Shown here piece by piece: positions 30,190-40,200 of a DNA stretch of 64,000 nucleotides. The DNA comes from Vibrio aestivus (GTDB lineage Bacteria; Pseudomonadota; Gammaproteobacteria; Enterobacterales; Vibrionaceae): positions 1 through 64,000 of the forward strand of contig JYJN01000172.1 in NCBI GenBank assembly GCA_003263845.1. The letters are read 5' to 3'. Position 1 is the stretch's first letter. Each line of letters opens with the position of its first letter. A program made the translations under genes and the position numbers. The notes beneath the pieces were generated by a model. That model was given only the letters and a program-made list of their open reading frames with translations, made no database searches and was not told the origin of the DNA.

Positions 30190-30537
30190 ATGTACACTGA
30201 TTTTTTCAAAACATTCACAGATCAAACTGAACAAAACCTTCAGCCATACCTAAAGTTCAACAAGCTTGTTACTAAAAATGTTGAAGTATTGACTGAGCTA
30301 CAACTTAACGCAATTCGTACTTACAGCGAAATGGGTTTGACTCAAATGAAAGCGGCAAGCGAAATCAAAGACGTAACGTCTCTTACTGCTTTCAATAGCC
30401 AGCAGCTTTCGGTACTGACTAAACTTTCTCAGCAAATGACAGAAGACAGCGCAAAGCTTCAAAACATTGCTAAAGAGTTCAAAGATGACGTTGATACTCT
30501 TACAACGGAAAACCTGAAGACAGTAGCACCAGCATAA
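30190..30537 (+). CDS. phaP: Phasin
   Basis: 115 residues, all amphipathic helix, no cysteine. It coats polyhydroxyalkanoate granules and controls their size. The order phaB-phaA-phaP-phaC and the sequence (TDQTEQNLQPYLKFNKL, TEDSAKLQNIAKEFKDD) support a phasin of the Vibrio type. Its ribosome site is AGGAGC. A strong terminator follows directly, so transcripts ending here would give much phasin and less synthase. Confidence 0.9.
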   Translation: MYTDFFKTFTDQTEQNLQPYLKFNKLVTKNVEVLTELQLNAIRTYSEMGLTQMKAASEIKDVTSLTAFNSQQLSVLTKLSQQMTEDSAKLQNIAKEFKDDVDTLTTENLKTVAPA

Positions 30538-30549
30538 CTTGTCTTTCCC

Positions 30550-30573
30550 GCCGCCCCTTTTGGGGCGGCTTTT
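30550..30573 (+). terminator. Internal terminator between phaP and phaC
   Basis: GCCGCCCC, loop TTTT, GGGGCGGC followed by TTTTCC. A strong stem with a short U-run, 13 bases past phaP and 24 before phaC, so it probably attenuates the synthase gene. Confidence 0.8.
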
Positions 30574-30593
30574 CCGAATATAGGAGTAACATC

Positions 30594-32395
30594 ATGTTTC
30601 AAAACTTCTTTTCGGACTACCTTGTTAAGCTCCAAGAAAGCAATCAAAAATGGTGGCAAGATCTCGAACTGAGCAAGGCAGCCGTTAATTCCCCTTTTAA
30701 TAAAGCAATGCAAGAAGTCAATTTTGACGACACTGCTAAGCTATTTGAAAAAGCCGCGAATCAACCTTCAACTCTTCTTTCTCTGCAAACTCAATGGTGG
30801 GAACAGCAACTGCAAATTTGGCAGAACGTTGCTCTAGCCGGGAATGCAGCCAATGTGGTAGAGCCTGAGCGTGGCGACAAACGATTTGCTGATGATGCTT
30901 GGCAGTCTGAGGCTTTCTACAACTTCATCAAACAGTCTTATTTACTGTTTAGTAAAACTTACCTTGACACGATTAACAGTATCGAAGGCATTGATGAGCA
31001 AGCCAAAGAACGTCTTTCGTTCTTCTCCCGTCAAGCGATTAATGCGCTATCGCCAAGTAATTTTATCGCAACAAACCCTGAGCTTCTTAAACTTACTTTA
31101 GAGCAGAATGGTGAGAACCTTCTCGCTGGCCTTGAAGTACTTAAAGAAGATCTGGAGTCGAGTGCGGACATTCTGAAAATTCGAATGACGAACAACAATG
31201 CTTTTCGCATTGGAGAAGACGTCGCGAATACTCAGGGCGATGTGGTGTTTAAGAACGACCTGTTTGAACTGATCCAGTACAAACCTTTGACTGAAAAAGT
31301 GAATGGTACACCGCTTCTTATCGTTCCACCTTTCATCAATAAATACTACATTTTGGATCTTCGCGAGAAGAATTCCATGGTACGTTGGTTACTAGAAAAA
31401 GGCCATTCAGTGTTTATGATGTCTTGGGTGAATCCTGGTGAGCAACACGCTAACGTTGAATTTGGCGATTATGTGACGGACGGTGTTGTTAAAGCGGTGT
31501 CTGCGATTGAGGATATCACCGGTCAGGAGCAAATCAACGCGGCGGGTTACTGTATTGGTGGTACTGTATTGGCGTCGACAGTCGCTTATTACGCAGCCAA
31601 ACGCATGAAGAAACGCATCAAATCGGCATCATTCTTTACAACGCTTCTTGATTTCGGCCAACCTGGAGAAGTTGGTGCGTATATTAATGATACGATCGTT
31701 AGCGCAATTGAAATGCAGAACAGTGCGAAAGGTTACATGGATGGCCGTTCACTCAGCGTGACATTTAGTATGCTGCGTGAAAACAGCTTGTACTGGAACT
31801 ACTACGTTGATAACTACCTAAAAGGCCGAAGCCCAGTCGACTTTGACCTCCTTTATTGGAATAGCGACAGCACAAACGTGGCAGCGAAATGTCATAACTT
31901 CATGCTTCGCGAGCTCTACTTAGAAAATAAGTTGGTTCAAGATAAGGGTGTGAAAGTTGGCGGCGTTTGGATTGATCTTAATAAGATCAAAATTCCAAGC
32001 TACTTCGTGTCGACAAAAGAAGATCACATCGCACTTTGGCAAGGTACTTACCGCGGCGCTCTTAAAACAGGCGGCAACAAAACGTTTGTATTGGGTGAGT
32101 CGGGCCATATCGCAGGGATCGTCAATCATCCAGCTAAAGGTAAATACGGTTACTGGCTGAATGATAACTTAGATGACTCTGCGGATGAGTGGATGGCTAA
32201 TGCTGAACGCAACGATGGATCTTGGTGGGTTCATTGGCATGAATGGTTGATGGGATTCAACCTGATGAGCAAGTAGAACCATTTAGTGTGGGTAATGAAA
32301 ATTACCCAGTGCTTGGCACCGCACCTGGTAACTACGTCAAGCAAGTACTTCCTGTGAAAGTTGAAGAAACAACTGAAAGCGCTGAGCCCGCGTAA
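30594..32395 (+). CDS. phaC: Class I polyhydroxyalkanoate synthase, frameshifted at its end
   Basis: Polymerises 3-hydroxyacyl-CoA on the granule surface. About 600 residues after correction. An N-terminal region of some 200 residues precedes the alpha/beta-hydrolase catalytic domain, with the nucleophile Cys in AGYCIGGTV, Asp in STKEDHIALW and His in ESGHIAGIVNHP. The frame shown ends GFNLMSK at 32276; adding one C at 32261-32262 continues it as GFNPDEQVEPFSVGNENYP and ends at 32395, which is the normal PhaC terminus. Subunit type: no phaE is present, so class I. Confidence 0.92.
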
Positions 32396-32416
32396 AGTTA
32401 GCTTTACTTTCCAGTC

Positions 32417-32446
32417 AAAATAGAGCCCATGTGGCTCTATTTTTTT
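32417..32446. terminator. Bidirectional terminator between phaC and cueR
   Basis: AAAATAGAGCC, loop CATGT, GGCTCTATTTTTTT between convergent genes; both flanks suit their strand. Confidence 0.85.
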
Positions 32447-32826
32447 GTGAGATCATCAATAATTGGGCAGTCGCTGTTGCTGTCACCTGGGCAAGATGAC
32501 ACCCAACTCTTCAACTGTTTTTGAATCTCTTTGAGTTCTTTGATTCGAACTTCAATCTCTTCAAGTTTATTTTCCGTCTGCTTTTTAACATCACAGCTCT
32601 TGCGATTTGGGTTACGAGCCAGAGATGCGAGCTCGGCGCATTCAGCCAAAGAGAAACCCGCCTTGCGGCTTTTGGCAATAAGAGTGAGCTCTTGCACATG
32701 CTGATTGGTATATTCTCGGTAGCCGGATTCACTTCGGTTGGGCAGGGTGATTAACCCTTTGTCCTCATACAGGCGAATGGATTTAGCGGATAACCCGGTG
32801 AGTTTTGCGATAGCACCAATGTTCAT
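32437..32826 (-). CDS. cueR: MerR-family regulator, CueR type
   Basis: 129 residues. The N-terminal winged helix reads MNIGAIAKLTGLSAKSIRLYEDKGL, the coiled-coil helix follows, and the metal loop is CPGDSNSDC, matching the two-cysteine Cu(I) loop of CueR. It would activate copper export genes, which are not in the window. The ATG at 32826 has AGGAG five bases before it; the frame also opens at 32841, which I reject. The gene ends inside the terminator shared with phaC. Confidence 0.9.
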   Translation of the reverse strand: MNIGAIAKLTGLSAKSIRLYEDKGLITLPNRSESGYREYTNQHVQELTLIAKSRKAGFSLAECAELASLARNPNRKSCDVKKQTENKLEEIEVRIKELKEIQKQLKSWVSSCPGDSNSDCPIIDDLTKK

Positions 32827-33079
32827 GAAGACTCCTATCAAAATTCTCTGGGTTGATTGTACTCATAACTGGGTTATATACATAGTAGGAGTGAAAGAAC
32901 TTACTCCTTCGATTTAATTTTAGTCAGAAAAAAATTCTAAATTTGCGTCAGATCAATTTACAATACAAATTAAATTATAATTAGCCAAAATAAAGTTGAA
33001 TCATTCAAAAATTATTGAATAATAGTGCCAGAAACAAAGTTACTCTCACACTACAGTCATTTAATAGGAACTATCCCTA

Positions 33080-34273
33080 ATGTCTAATTCGTTTGTACTG
33101 GTTATCAATTCAGGCAGTTCTTCTCTCAAGTTTGCTGTGATCGATTCAAAAACTGGGGATGCAGTAATCTCTGGTCTAGGTGAGTGCTTTGGCTTACCAG
33201 AAGCTGTTATTGGTTGGAAATACAACGGTGAAAAGACTGAGGAGGCGATCGGCGCTCCAGACAATCACCATCAACACGCTATCAACCGAATTGTTCGCCT
33301 AATGGATACATTGGGTTTCACCAATGACTTAGTTGCTGTTGGTCACCGTATCGTACACGGTGGCGAAAAATTCACTTCTACGGTACGTATCGACGAAGAA
33401 GTTCTAGCTGAAATCGAAAGCCTGTCAGACCTTGCTCCGCTGCATAACCCAGCAGGAGCTAAGGGCATTGAAGCGGCAATGAAGGCATTCCCAAGCCTAC
33501 CTCAGTTTGCAGTATTCGATACGGCTTTCCACCAAACGATGCCGCAAAAAGCATTTACCGGTGCAATCTCTAATGAGCTATACAAAGAGTATGGCATTCG
33601 TCGTTACGGTTTCCACGGTACTAGCCATTATTTCGTAAGCCGTGAAGCAGCGAAAATGCTGAACAAGCCAGTTGAAGAAGCCAGCTTCATTTCTGTTCAC
33701 CTTGGAAACGGTGCATCAGTTTGTGCCATTGAAAATGGCGAATCTGTTGATACGTCTATGGGCTTCACACCGCTAGCTGGCCTTATGATGGGCACACGTT
33801 CAGGTGATCTAGATCCAGGTATCATCGAGTTTCTTATCAAGAAAGGTTGGAGCGCAGAGAAAGTATTCGAAACGCTAAACAAGAAATCTGGCTTCTTAGG
33901 TGTTTCAGGCCTTACTTCTGATGCTCGTGGCATCCTAGAAGCTATGGAAGATGGTCACGAAGGTGCGAAATTGGCATTCGAGGTATTCACTTACCGTGTT
34001 GCTAAGTACATCGGCTCTTACATGATTCCTCTGTCTAACCTAGATGCAGTGATCTTCACCGGAGGTATCGGTGAGAACTCATTGCCAATTCGTCGTGAGA
34101 TCCTGAACAACCTTAAGCTACTAGGTTTTGTTGAAGATGAAAAAGGCAACGAAGATGCTCGTTTTGGTGCGGCAGGTATTATTGCTAAATCGACAGTTCT
34201 TGATGCAGTAGCAATGGTTATCCCAACTAATGAAGAGTTCGTTATTGCTCAGCAATCAGTAGAACTACTTTAA
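33080..34273 (+). CDS. ackA: Acetate kinase
   Basis: 397 residues. Converts acetate plus ATP to acetyl phosphate and back. Family motifs: VLVINSGSSSLKFAV, GHRIVHGGEKF, FDTAFHQTMP, RRYGFHGTSH, LGNGASVCAI and FTGGIGENS. No phosphotransacetylase gene is next to it, so this is probably the separate ackA copy that vibrios carry on chromosome 2. Located 240 bases past the divergent cueR and followed by a terminator. ATG 33080 is preceded by AATAGGAACT. Confidence 0.95.
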   Translation: MSNSFVLVINSGSSSLKFAVIDSKTGDAVISGLGECFGLPEAVIGWKYNGEKTEEAIGAPDNHHQHAINRIVRLMDTLGFTNDLVAVGHRIVHGGEKFTSTVRIDEEVLAEIESLSDLAPLHNPAGAKGIEAAMKAFPSLPQFAVFDTAFHQTMPQKAFTGAISNELYKEYGIRRYGFHGTSHYFVSREAAKMLNKPVEEASFISVHLGNGASVCAIENGESVDTSMGFTPLAGLMMGTRSGDLDPGIIEFLIKKGWSAEKVFETLNKKSGFLGVSGLTSDARGILEAMEDGHEGAKLAFEVFTYRVAKYIGSYMIPLSNLDAVIFTGGIGENSLPIRREILNNLKLLGFVEDEKGNEDARFGAAGIIAKSTVLDAVAMVIPTNEEFVIAQQSVELL

Positions 34274-34299
34274 GCGACTTCAACACCCAATAGTCATTC

Positions 34300-34326
34300 A
34301 AAAGCGAGCCTGGAGCTCGCTTTTTT
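34300..34326 (+). terminator. Rho-independent terminator of ackA
   Basis: AAAGCGAGC, loop CTGG, AGCTCGCTTTTTT, 27 bases after the ackA stop. Confidence 0.88.
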
Positions 34327-34362
34327 GATGATTGAAGGACAGGTATTTTTTCATAATCAGTT

Positions 34363-34467
34363 TTAAAAGTACTTTTTCACAAACTCAATAAAGGCTTTCA
34401 TTTTCGCCGATTGATAGATCAGCTGCGGATAGACTAAGCGCACGGAATTATGCTCGTGGTCGGCCTC
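34363..34467 (-). pseudogene. 3' fragment of a LysR-family regulator gene
   Basis: About 34 residues in one frame (HNSVRLVYPQLIYQSAKM, then KAFIEFVKKYF and stop), which match the usual end of LysR-type regulators. An in-frame stop lies immediately upstream, and no HTH or ligand-binding part remains. It sits at the junction of the chromosomal backbone (ackA) and the NRPS cluster, so insertion or deletion at this edge probably removed the rest. Confidence 0.65.
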
Positions 34468-34796
34468 TGGTTACACTGCTGGAACATGCACGTCAGCCTA
34501 ATGTTCAACTGTAAGCGTGGGGTAGTGTTGATATGCATGGCGAGTTACTTGTTTTTCCCGAATGGAAGATGTGGCCATGCAAGCGGGATTGTTACCGCAA
34601 TACAAAGCATGCACCTTCACTAGAGACCGTCAACCGAGTGGAAGTCATGGTACTTGGGCTCGTGGCTTAACTACTACTGGACAGACCCAAAGATCACCGA
34701 TTTTATGGGCGGCCTACCTGTCGAACAAGAGGACGCTCATGACCTACCTAGACAATCGAATCTCAAGTAGGTCATATAACATTTAGATTTAGATCC
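34468..34796. other. Decayed junction sequence next to the NRPS/PKS cluster
   Basis: No intact gene. On the plus strand, pieces in different frames look protein-like (ELLVFPEWKMWP, then SWYLGSWLNYYWTDPKITDF, then LPVEQEDAHDLPRQSN), as if one gene had been broken by indels; I do not recognise the family. No attachment site, integrase or insertion sequence is seen. Confidence 0.4.
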
Positions 34797-36446
34797 TTAA
34801 GCGATTGAATTGCTTAACCGGAAATCGCCATCATATTTTTTCGCAGTATCCATTAAAACAGAGACCACTGTGCGAATGTCTGACCTAGTGGTAAGAGGGT
34901 TCGAGATAACGACTCTAAAGACGGTAACTGGTATTGAGGATAGATTACGTTCGAATAAAGTGGTTTTAGATACAAAGCAGTCTGTCGACTTAAAGATAGA
35001 TTGTTGAATTTGCTCGTTAATAATATTGATTTCTAGATTATCAGAATCAGAGAGCACCTTACCTACATACCTTTTGGGGATATAGCGAAAGTTTGTAATG
35101 TTTAAGTCGCTTGATTCTAGTAACTGAAAACAAGAGTTAGACGTTATTAACCCTTTCAAGTATTCGGTGTTGTTCATAGACTTATTGATCAGATAGGAGT
35201 ATCCGTCCTTGCCAACGATCCGTAAAAGTGAGTGAATGAGTAATGAGTTTGCAGCACGAGATCCTTCAATGGAATACTGGCCCAGGTCTAAGCTGCCAGG
35301 TAGTGATTGGTAGCTAGCAGTTGTCGAATAACAGTCAGCATCATATGTGTTACGAAACAAGCACATGCTTGCTCCTTGAGCTGAATATAAGAGCTTGTGG
35401 GCGCAGAAGGTTAATGAGTCACATGCATCAATGCCGTTAAGCTTGTGTTTATGTTCATCTGAGAAAATAAAGCCCCCTCCCCATGCAGCATCAATATGAA
35501 AATGGGCATCGTATTGGTTTGAAATGGCACGGAGCGATTTCAGCGGATCGATTGTCCCTGTTTCAGTTGCGCCAGCAATTCCAACTAAAGCGATCACGAA
35601 TACTCTATCTTTTTCGCATTGGGCGAGTTTCGAGTCGAGATCATTGAGGCACATACGGTTGTTATCGTCAGTGTCTACGTACAAAATACCGTCTTCACCA
35701 ATGCCGAGAAGGTTGGCTGCTTTTTTGAACGAGTAGTGCATCAATCGGGTACCCACGATGACCGCATCTTTATATCCGAGTAGATTTAAACACTTGTAAA
35801 AACCGAGCTTTTTCACCTGCTCTTTAGTGATTCCAAGTTCAATAAGTTTTCTATTTCGTGCATAGAACATTGAGGTAATGTTAGCAACACTACCGCTGCT
35901 TGTTATGGTGCCATAGACAGAATTTTCATTGTGGATATCTGAGCCATAATGGGCTTGGCTTAGATTGAAAAACAGTTTATGGAATGTGTACAAGACCTGC
36001 CTTTCTAACTTTGTCAGAATGTTAGAAGTTTCGACTTTTACCAAGTTTTGATTCATTTCGGCGATAAGCTTTGAAATCTCAGGGACGAAACTCGGAAGCT
36101 GAGAAGTCATATGGCCGATGTATTTTGGTGAAGAAACATCAATTGTGTAAGGAAGTACCTTATTACCCAGGAATTCTAGATACTGTTCATAACTTAGTTG
36201 CTCTTGGTCTAATATGTTGTCGTCGAGATGGTCGAAATTATGAAAGAGCTCCCCTTTCGATGACGGGTTGCGTTCTTCTAGACGGTAGCTGTCCATCTTA
36301 TGTCTTGGCTCAAAAAGGCTGACATACTTTCTATTCAGATCTTTCCCATTGTTGGAAAATGTATGGGTGTCGGCAGTGATGCTATAGCTCGAGAAGTTCT
36401 CTATATTGGTTTGGTTACTGTCGAATGTTGTGCTTTTACTGTTCAT
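34797..36446 (-). CDS. PLP-dependent decarboxylase, PanP-like (aspartate 1-decarboxylase candidate)
   Basis: About 549 residues. Group II PLP decarboxylase closest in my recollection to Vibrio PanP, which makes beta-alanine from aspartate: SPKYIGHMTSQLPSF, MNQNLVKVETS, TSSGSVANITSMF, HIDAAWGGGFIF and the PLP lysine in FCAHKLLYSAQG, then FRYIPKRYVGK and FRVVISNPLTT. The start is inferred as ATG 36446, overlapping a possible thioesterase stop as ATGA, with AGGAAGAAGTAGGA upstream. The frame is also open into the thioesterase. As last gene of the cluster it probably supplies an NRPS monomer; a beta-Ala-like adenylation domain lies in the cluster. Glutamate or diaminobutyrate as substrate is not excluded. 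Confidence 0.8.
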   Translation of the reverse strand: MNSKSTTFDSNQTNIENFSSYSITADTHTFSNNGKDLNRKYVSLFEPRHKMDSYRLEERNPSSKGELFHNFDHLDDNILDQEQLSYEQYLEFLGNKVLPYTIDVSSPKYIGHMTSQLPSFVPEISKLIAEMNQNLVKVETSNILTKLERQVLYTFHKLFFNLSQAHYGSDIHNENSVYGTITSSGSVANITSMFYARNRKLIELGITKEQVKKLGFYKCLNLLGYKDAVIVGTRLMHYSFKKAANLLGIGEDGILYVDTDDNNRMCLNDLDSKLAQCEKDRVFVIALVGIAGATETGTIDPLKSLRAISNQYDAHFHIDAAWGGGFIFSDEHKHKLNGIDACDSLTFCAHKLLYSAQGASMCLFRNTYDADCYSTTASYQSLPGSLDLGQYSIEGSRAANSLLIHSLLRIVGKDGYSYLINKSMNNTEYLKGLITSNSCFQLLESSDLNITNFRYIPKRYVGKVLSDSDNLEINIINEQIQQSIFKSTDCFVSKTTLFERNLSSIPVTVFRVVISNPLTTRSDIRTVVSVLMDTAKKYDGDFRLSNSIA

Positions 36447-37222
36447 GCCGGTGTTCCTACTTCTTCCTTTAGGATTTGATTTATTTTTGTTGACGACGTT
36501 TTCGACATTGGTGTCGATAAAAAAATGACCACCTTCAAAATACTGATAGTTGAATTGATGCGAGGTGAGTTCAGACCAAGACATCAGTTGATCTTTATTG
36601 ACTTGAGCATCGTCTTGACCTGAGAAGGCGGTAATGGGGCACGGCAACGACTTTCTAGGGGCTATGTAGTTGTCTGCAATAGTAAAGTCGGCTTTAAGCA
36701 TCGGTAGGAGTAGGCTCATTAACTCTTTATTCTCCATAACTTCGTCCGGTGTACCGTTCATAGCTTCAATTTTTTGTAAAAATACATCGTCTGGTAAATC
36801 ACAGATGCGCTCGCTGAGTTTTGGTGTATGCGGTGCACGACTTCCAGAAGCGATAAAGTGCTGGGGTGGCGTTCCCCCAACCGTATTACGTCAAGCGCAA
36901 ACTGGAATGCTACCCGACTACCAAGACTGTGGCCTAAAAGAATATAAGGGCAGGATGTGAGTTCCTTCTTGAAAGGTAATAGGGCATCCACCATTTCCGG
37001 CATTGTTGAAATTGCTGGCTCTAACAGTCGAGAAGCTCGTCCTGGAGGTTGAACAATCACGAGCTCTACAAAGTCAGGCAGTTTTATGCTCCATGGCTGA
37101 TAATTGGCGGCACTGCCTCCTGCATAAGGGAAACAGATTAATCTTAAGGTAGGGTTAACCTTGGGTGACGGAATAACGAACCAATCACTGTTCATTAGTT
37201 TTCCGGTGTTGACTGAATTCAA
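36443..37222 (-). CDS. Type II thioesterase of the NRPS cluster, frameshifted
   Basis: About 259 residues. RifR/GrsT-type editing thioesterase that clears misprimed carrier proteins: LICFPYAGGSAANYQPW, PPGRASRL, the nucleophile in LLGHSLGSRVAFQFA, and the catalytic His in FEGGHFFID. The start is TTG 37222 after AAGGAG. One base is missing in the C-run 36874-36878; with it the chain continues GGTPPQHFIASGSRAPHT and reaches DEVMENKELMSLLLPMLKADF. At the end the frame runs into the decarboxylase; one extra base near 36456 would instead end it as KEEVGTPA, with the TGA overlapping the next ATG. Confidence 0.8.
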
Positions 37223-37240
37223 GTGATTCTCCTTATTCAC

Positions 37241-40200
37241 TTATCGCTTGTTTGTAACAAGCGCTGTCACGATTTTTTTAATTTGTTGTATGTGTAGAGA
37301 CGAGAAGCGAGAAATTTCTTCATATGAGTACATTGCTGGACTGTATCCCCAAACCAATGTCAGCTTTCCATTGTCAGTGTATAGTTTGCCAAATGGCGCA
37401 AATCGACTCGGGTGCATTCCTTCTTCTTTACCTTTGTTCTCTGGCGCTAAATTGTCAGCGATGGCATCGATGACGCTAACATTCGGCACGTAGTTAAATT
37501 CGAGATTATGTTCAGGAATTTGAGAGACCATTTTGTTAAATGGCGTATCTTTAAACCTTGCATACTGGAGGGCTTGACTTGCTTGATCGGATTCAGAGAT
37601 CTGTTGCGATATCGACACTAAGTAGTCCTCAATAACTTTGGTGTCAGGCTGATCCATATAGATAAAATCGTATCTAGACACCCAGCCCACAGTCCTGCTT
37701 AGGTTGAGAACTTCATGAGAGCGATTGTTTCTCGTAATGCAAAGGAAAGGTTTGTTGCCGTTCGTCCATTTCTCATAGGCTAGTGAGAGGGCACTTATAA
37801 CAACGGTTTCGATATCGAATTGAGTTGATAGGAGTTCGTTTTCCAATAAACCTGCCAACTCGTCATCGAGTGGGGTGGAAATAAGTAAAGGCTCTACTAG
37901 CTCACAATAGGAATGACTTACGTTTGTCGTGGAGCCAGTTACATCGTTACAGCAACGCAGAGGTATACGAGAGATATCCTCGCATAGAGACCAATCCTTG
38001 TTTAACCAGTAATCCATATGGGTTTGAACGAATGTTTTGGCTTGTTCAATTTGATGGTCTACAAACTGGTTAAACTGTATTTGCGTACTCGGTAGGTCGA
38101 CTGGTTGGCCTGCTTGAATCTGGCGTAAGCAATCGCCAAATCTTCTTTAAGAACACCCAGTGAATAACCATCAACGATAAGATGGTGAAAGGCTAAAAGG
38201 ACTCTGCCTGGGCTATTATCTCCGAGATTGAACCTAGCGACATAGAACAGTTGATTTTCAATATCCAAGCGTCGCTGCAAAGAGTCGCAGATTTCCTCAA
38301 TCTCGGTAAGCTGGTTAGTGGCATCGGACTGAGATAGGTCGTAATCGATCCACCAGTTACTCATCTCATCGAGTGATTGATAGAATTGGTACCATGCACC
38401 TTCTGATTGGCGCCAAACGCGGCGTAGGCCATCGTGGTGCTCGATGACTGCTGTAACGGCTTTTTTAGCGTTAGTGGTATTAAAGTCTTCCTTTACCACT
38501 ATCAGTTCAGACACGTTCCAGTGGTTACGTTGAGGCCGCTTTAGCAGCCAGTGATCATTCAGTCCAATCTCGTAGGCAGTGTCATCAATGGCCGCGAGCT
38601 TTGAATGATGGCCTGAACTATTTTCAATACCTGCGGTTAATGTTTCTATATCGTGTTCGCCGAACAGTAGCGGAAGGGCAAAACTTACGCCTTTTTTAGT
38701 CAGCGCTGATTGTAACTGAACCGCTTGAATAGAGTTCCCTCCAAGAGAGAAAAAATTATCTCTTAAACCTACTTTTTCTATGTGCAGCAGTGAGGCTATT
38801 TCATGGCACAAAAGCCGTTGAATCTCGGTATACGGTTCAACATATTCACGGGTTTTCGCGTGATTTGGAGTGTATTGGGCACTTTCATTTAGAATATCTT
38901 CTATGTCGTAATAAAGCGCACTTGCTGTCCAGGCAGCCAGAGGTATTGCGGTTTTAGCAATCGGTTGACTAGCCGTTCCCGAAATGGATGAAATCGGCGA
39001 ATCTAAGTTAGTTTTTGGGGCGCTAAATTGAACTTGAGCAAGAACATCCCCGGTTAAGTTGTTTGGTGCAGGGTATGCGCCGATATCGCTTAGGAAACTC
39101 CGCGCTGGAGTATTTCTTTCTCCTACGGTAACCGGGATATCACAGATATGGCCACGGGTTAGTTCACCGAACTTAGATATCATTTGATGTTCGATACCAC
39201 GGCCCATCGCTCTGCAACTCAGCAAAAAACTATCAAGCTTGCATCGGCCTTCTTTCTTTTCCCAAAGGGCAGCACCAACGATTCCAAGGTTGCCAAAAAT
39301 ATCGCTGACTTGAACCGTGAAGCCGTTAAGTTGTTTCGCTTTTATGTGCTCTGTTAGGGTTAGCTCATCATAGCGCTGTAAGTTAGTATTGAATTGGTTA
39401 GTTCGAAGGCTTAGTTCAGCCACTCGGGAGATGCTATCATCATTGATAGTACTAAATGTGACTTTAGTCTCCAATGATTCAAGGTAGTCTGAAAAGGTAC
39501 TAGCCGTGTTTTTAAGCTGATGCCGTTTACTATTTTCTTTATATAGAGTGGTTCTATCAGCACCACTGTCATCGGATAATACATCATCAAATACCCATAA
39601 ATGATCGAGCCAATCTGATATCTTTGAAATATCTGGGCGCTGAAGAACTAATACTTCCGGACAGTTAGCGATAACCTCTCCGCACTGTATTGGATCATCA
39701 TCGATAAAGACAAAACTATCCAGCCCCAAGTTGAGCTCCGATGCCATTGACCGAATGTTTGCAGACTTTGACTCCCAGTTAATGCGAGTCGTAGTGATGT
39801 CATCTAAGGTTAAGAGCATTTCTGGAGTTTCTTTAAATGCACTCCATACATCGGATTCCTCATTCTTGCTACATAAAGCGAGAAGAACACCTCGCTTTTT
39901 CACAGAGAGAGCGAGTTTTTGAATCGCCTTGAATGGGGTTGATATTTCAAGGTTTTCAGCACCGATTTCTCCGACGACACCATGCCAAAGGGTGTTATCA
40001 CAATCCAGAACCAGTACCTTAGTTTGCTGTTTTTTGGGGCGATACATGCTTCGGACAAGTACCGTCGATAAGGCGGCGTACCCTTGCTCGGTATAGGGAA
40101 TCCTAGCGGTATTGAAACTGTCTTCGTCAAAGGGGTTAGCGGTTAGATAGAGTTTTGAAATCTGCTCACTTGTAATGATGGAAATAGTGGAAAACTTAGC

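Noticed and set aside
34562..34786. 74-codon plus-strand frame beside the NRPS cluster
   Set aside because: It crosses what look like pieces of one gene in several frames and has no ribosome site; I treat it as debris.
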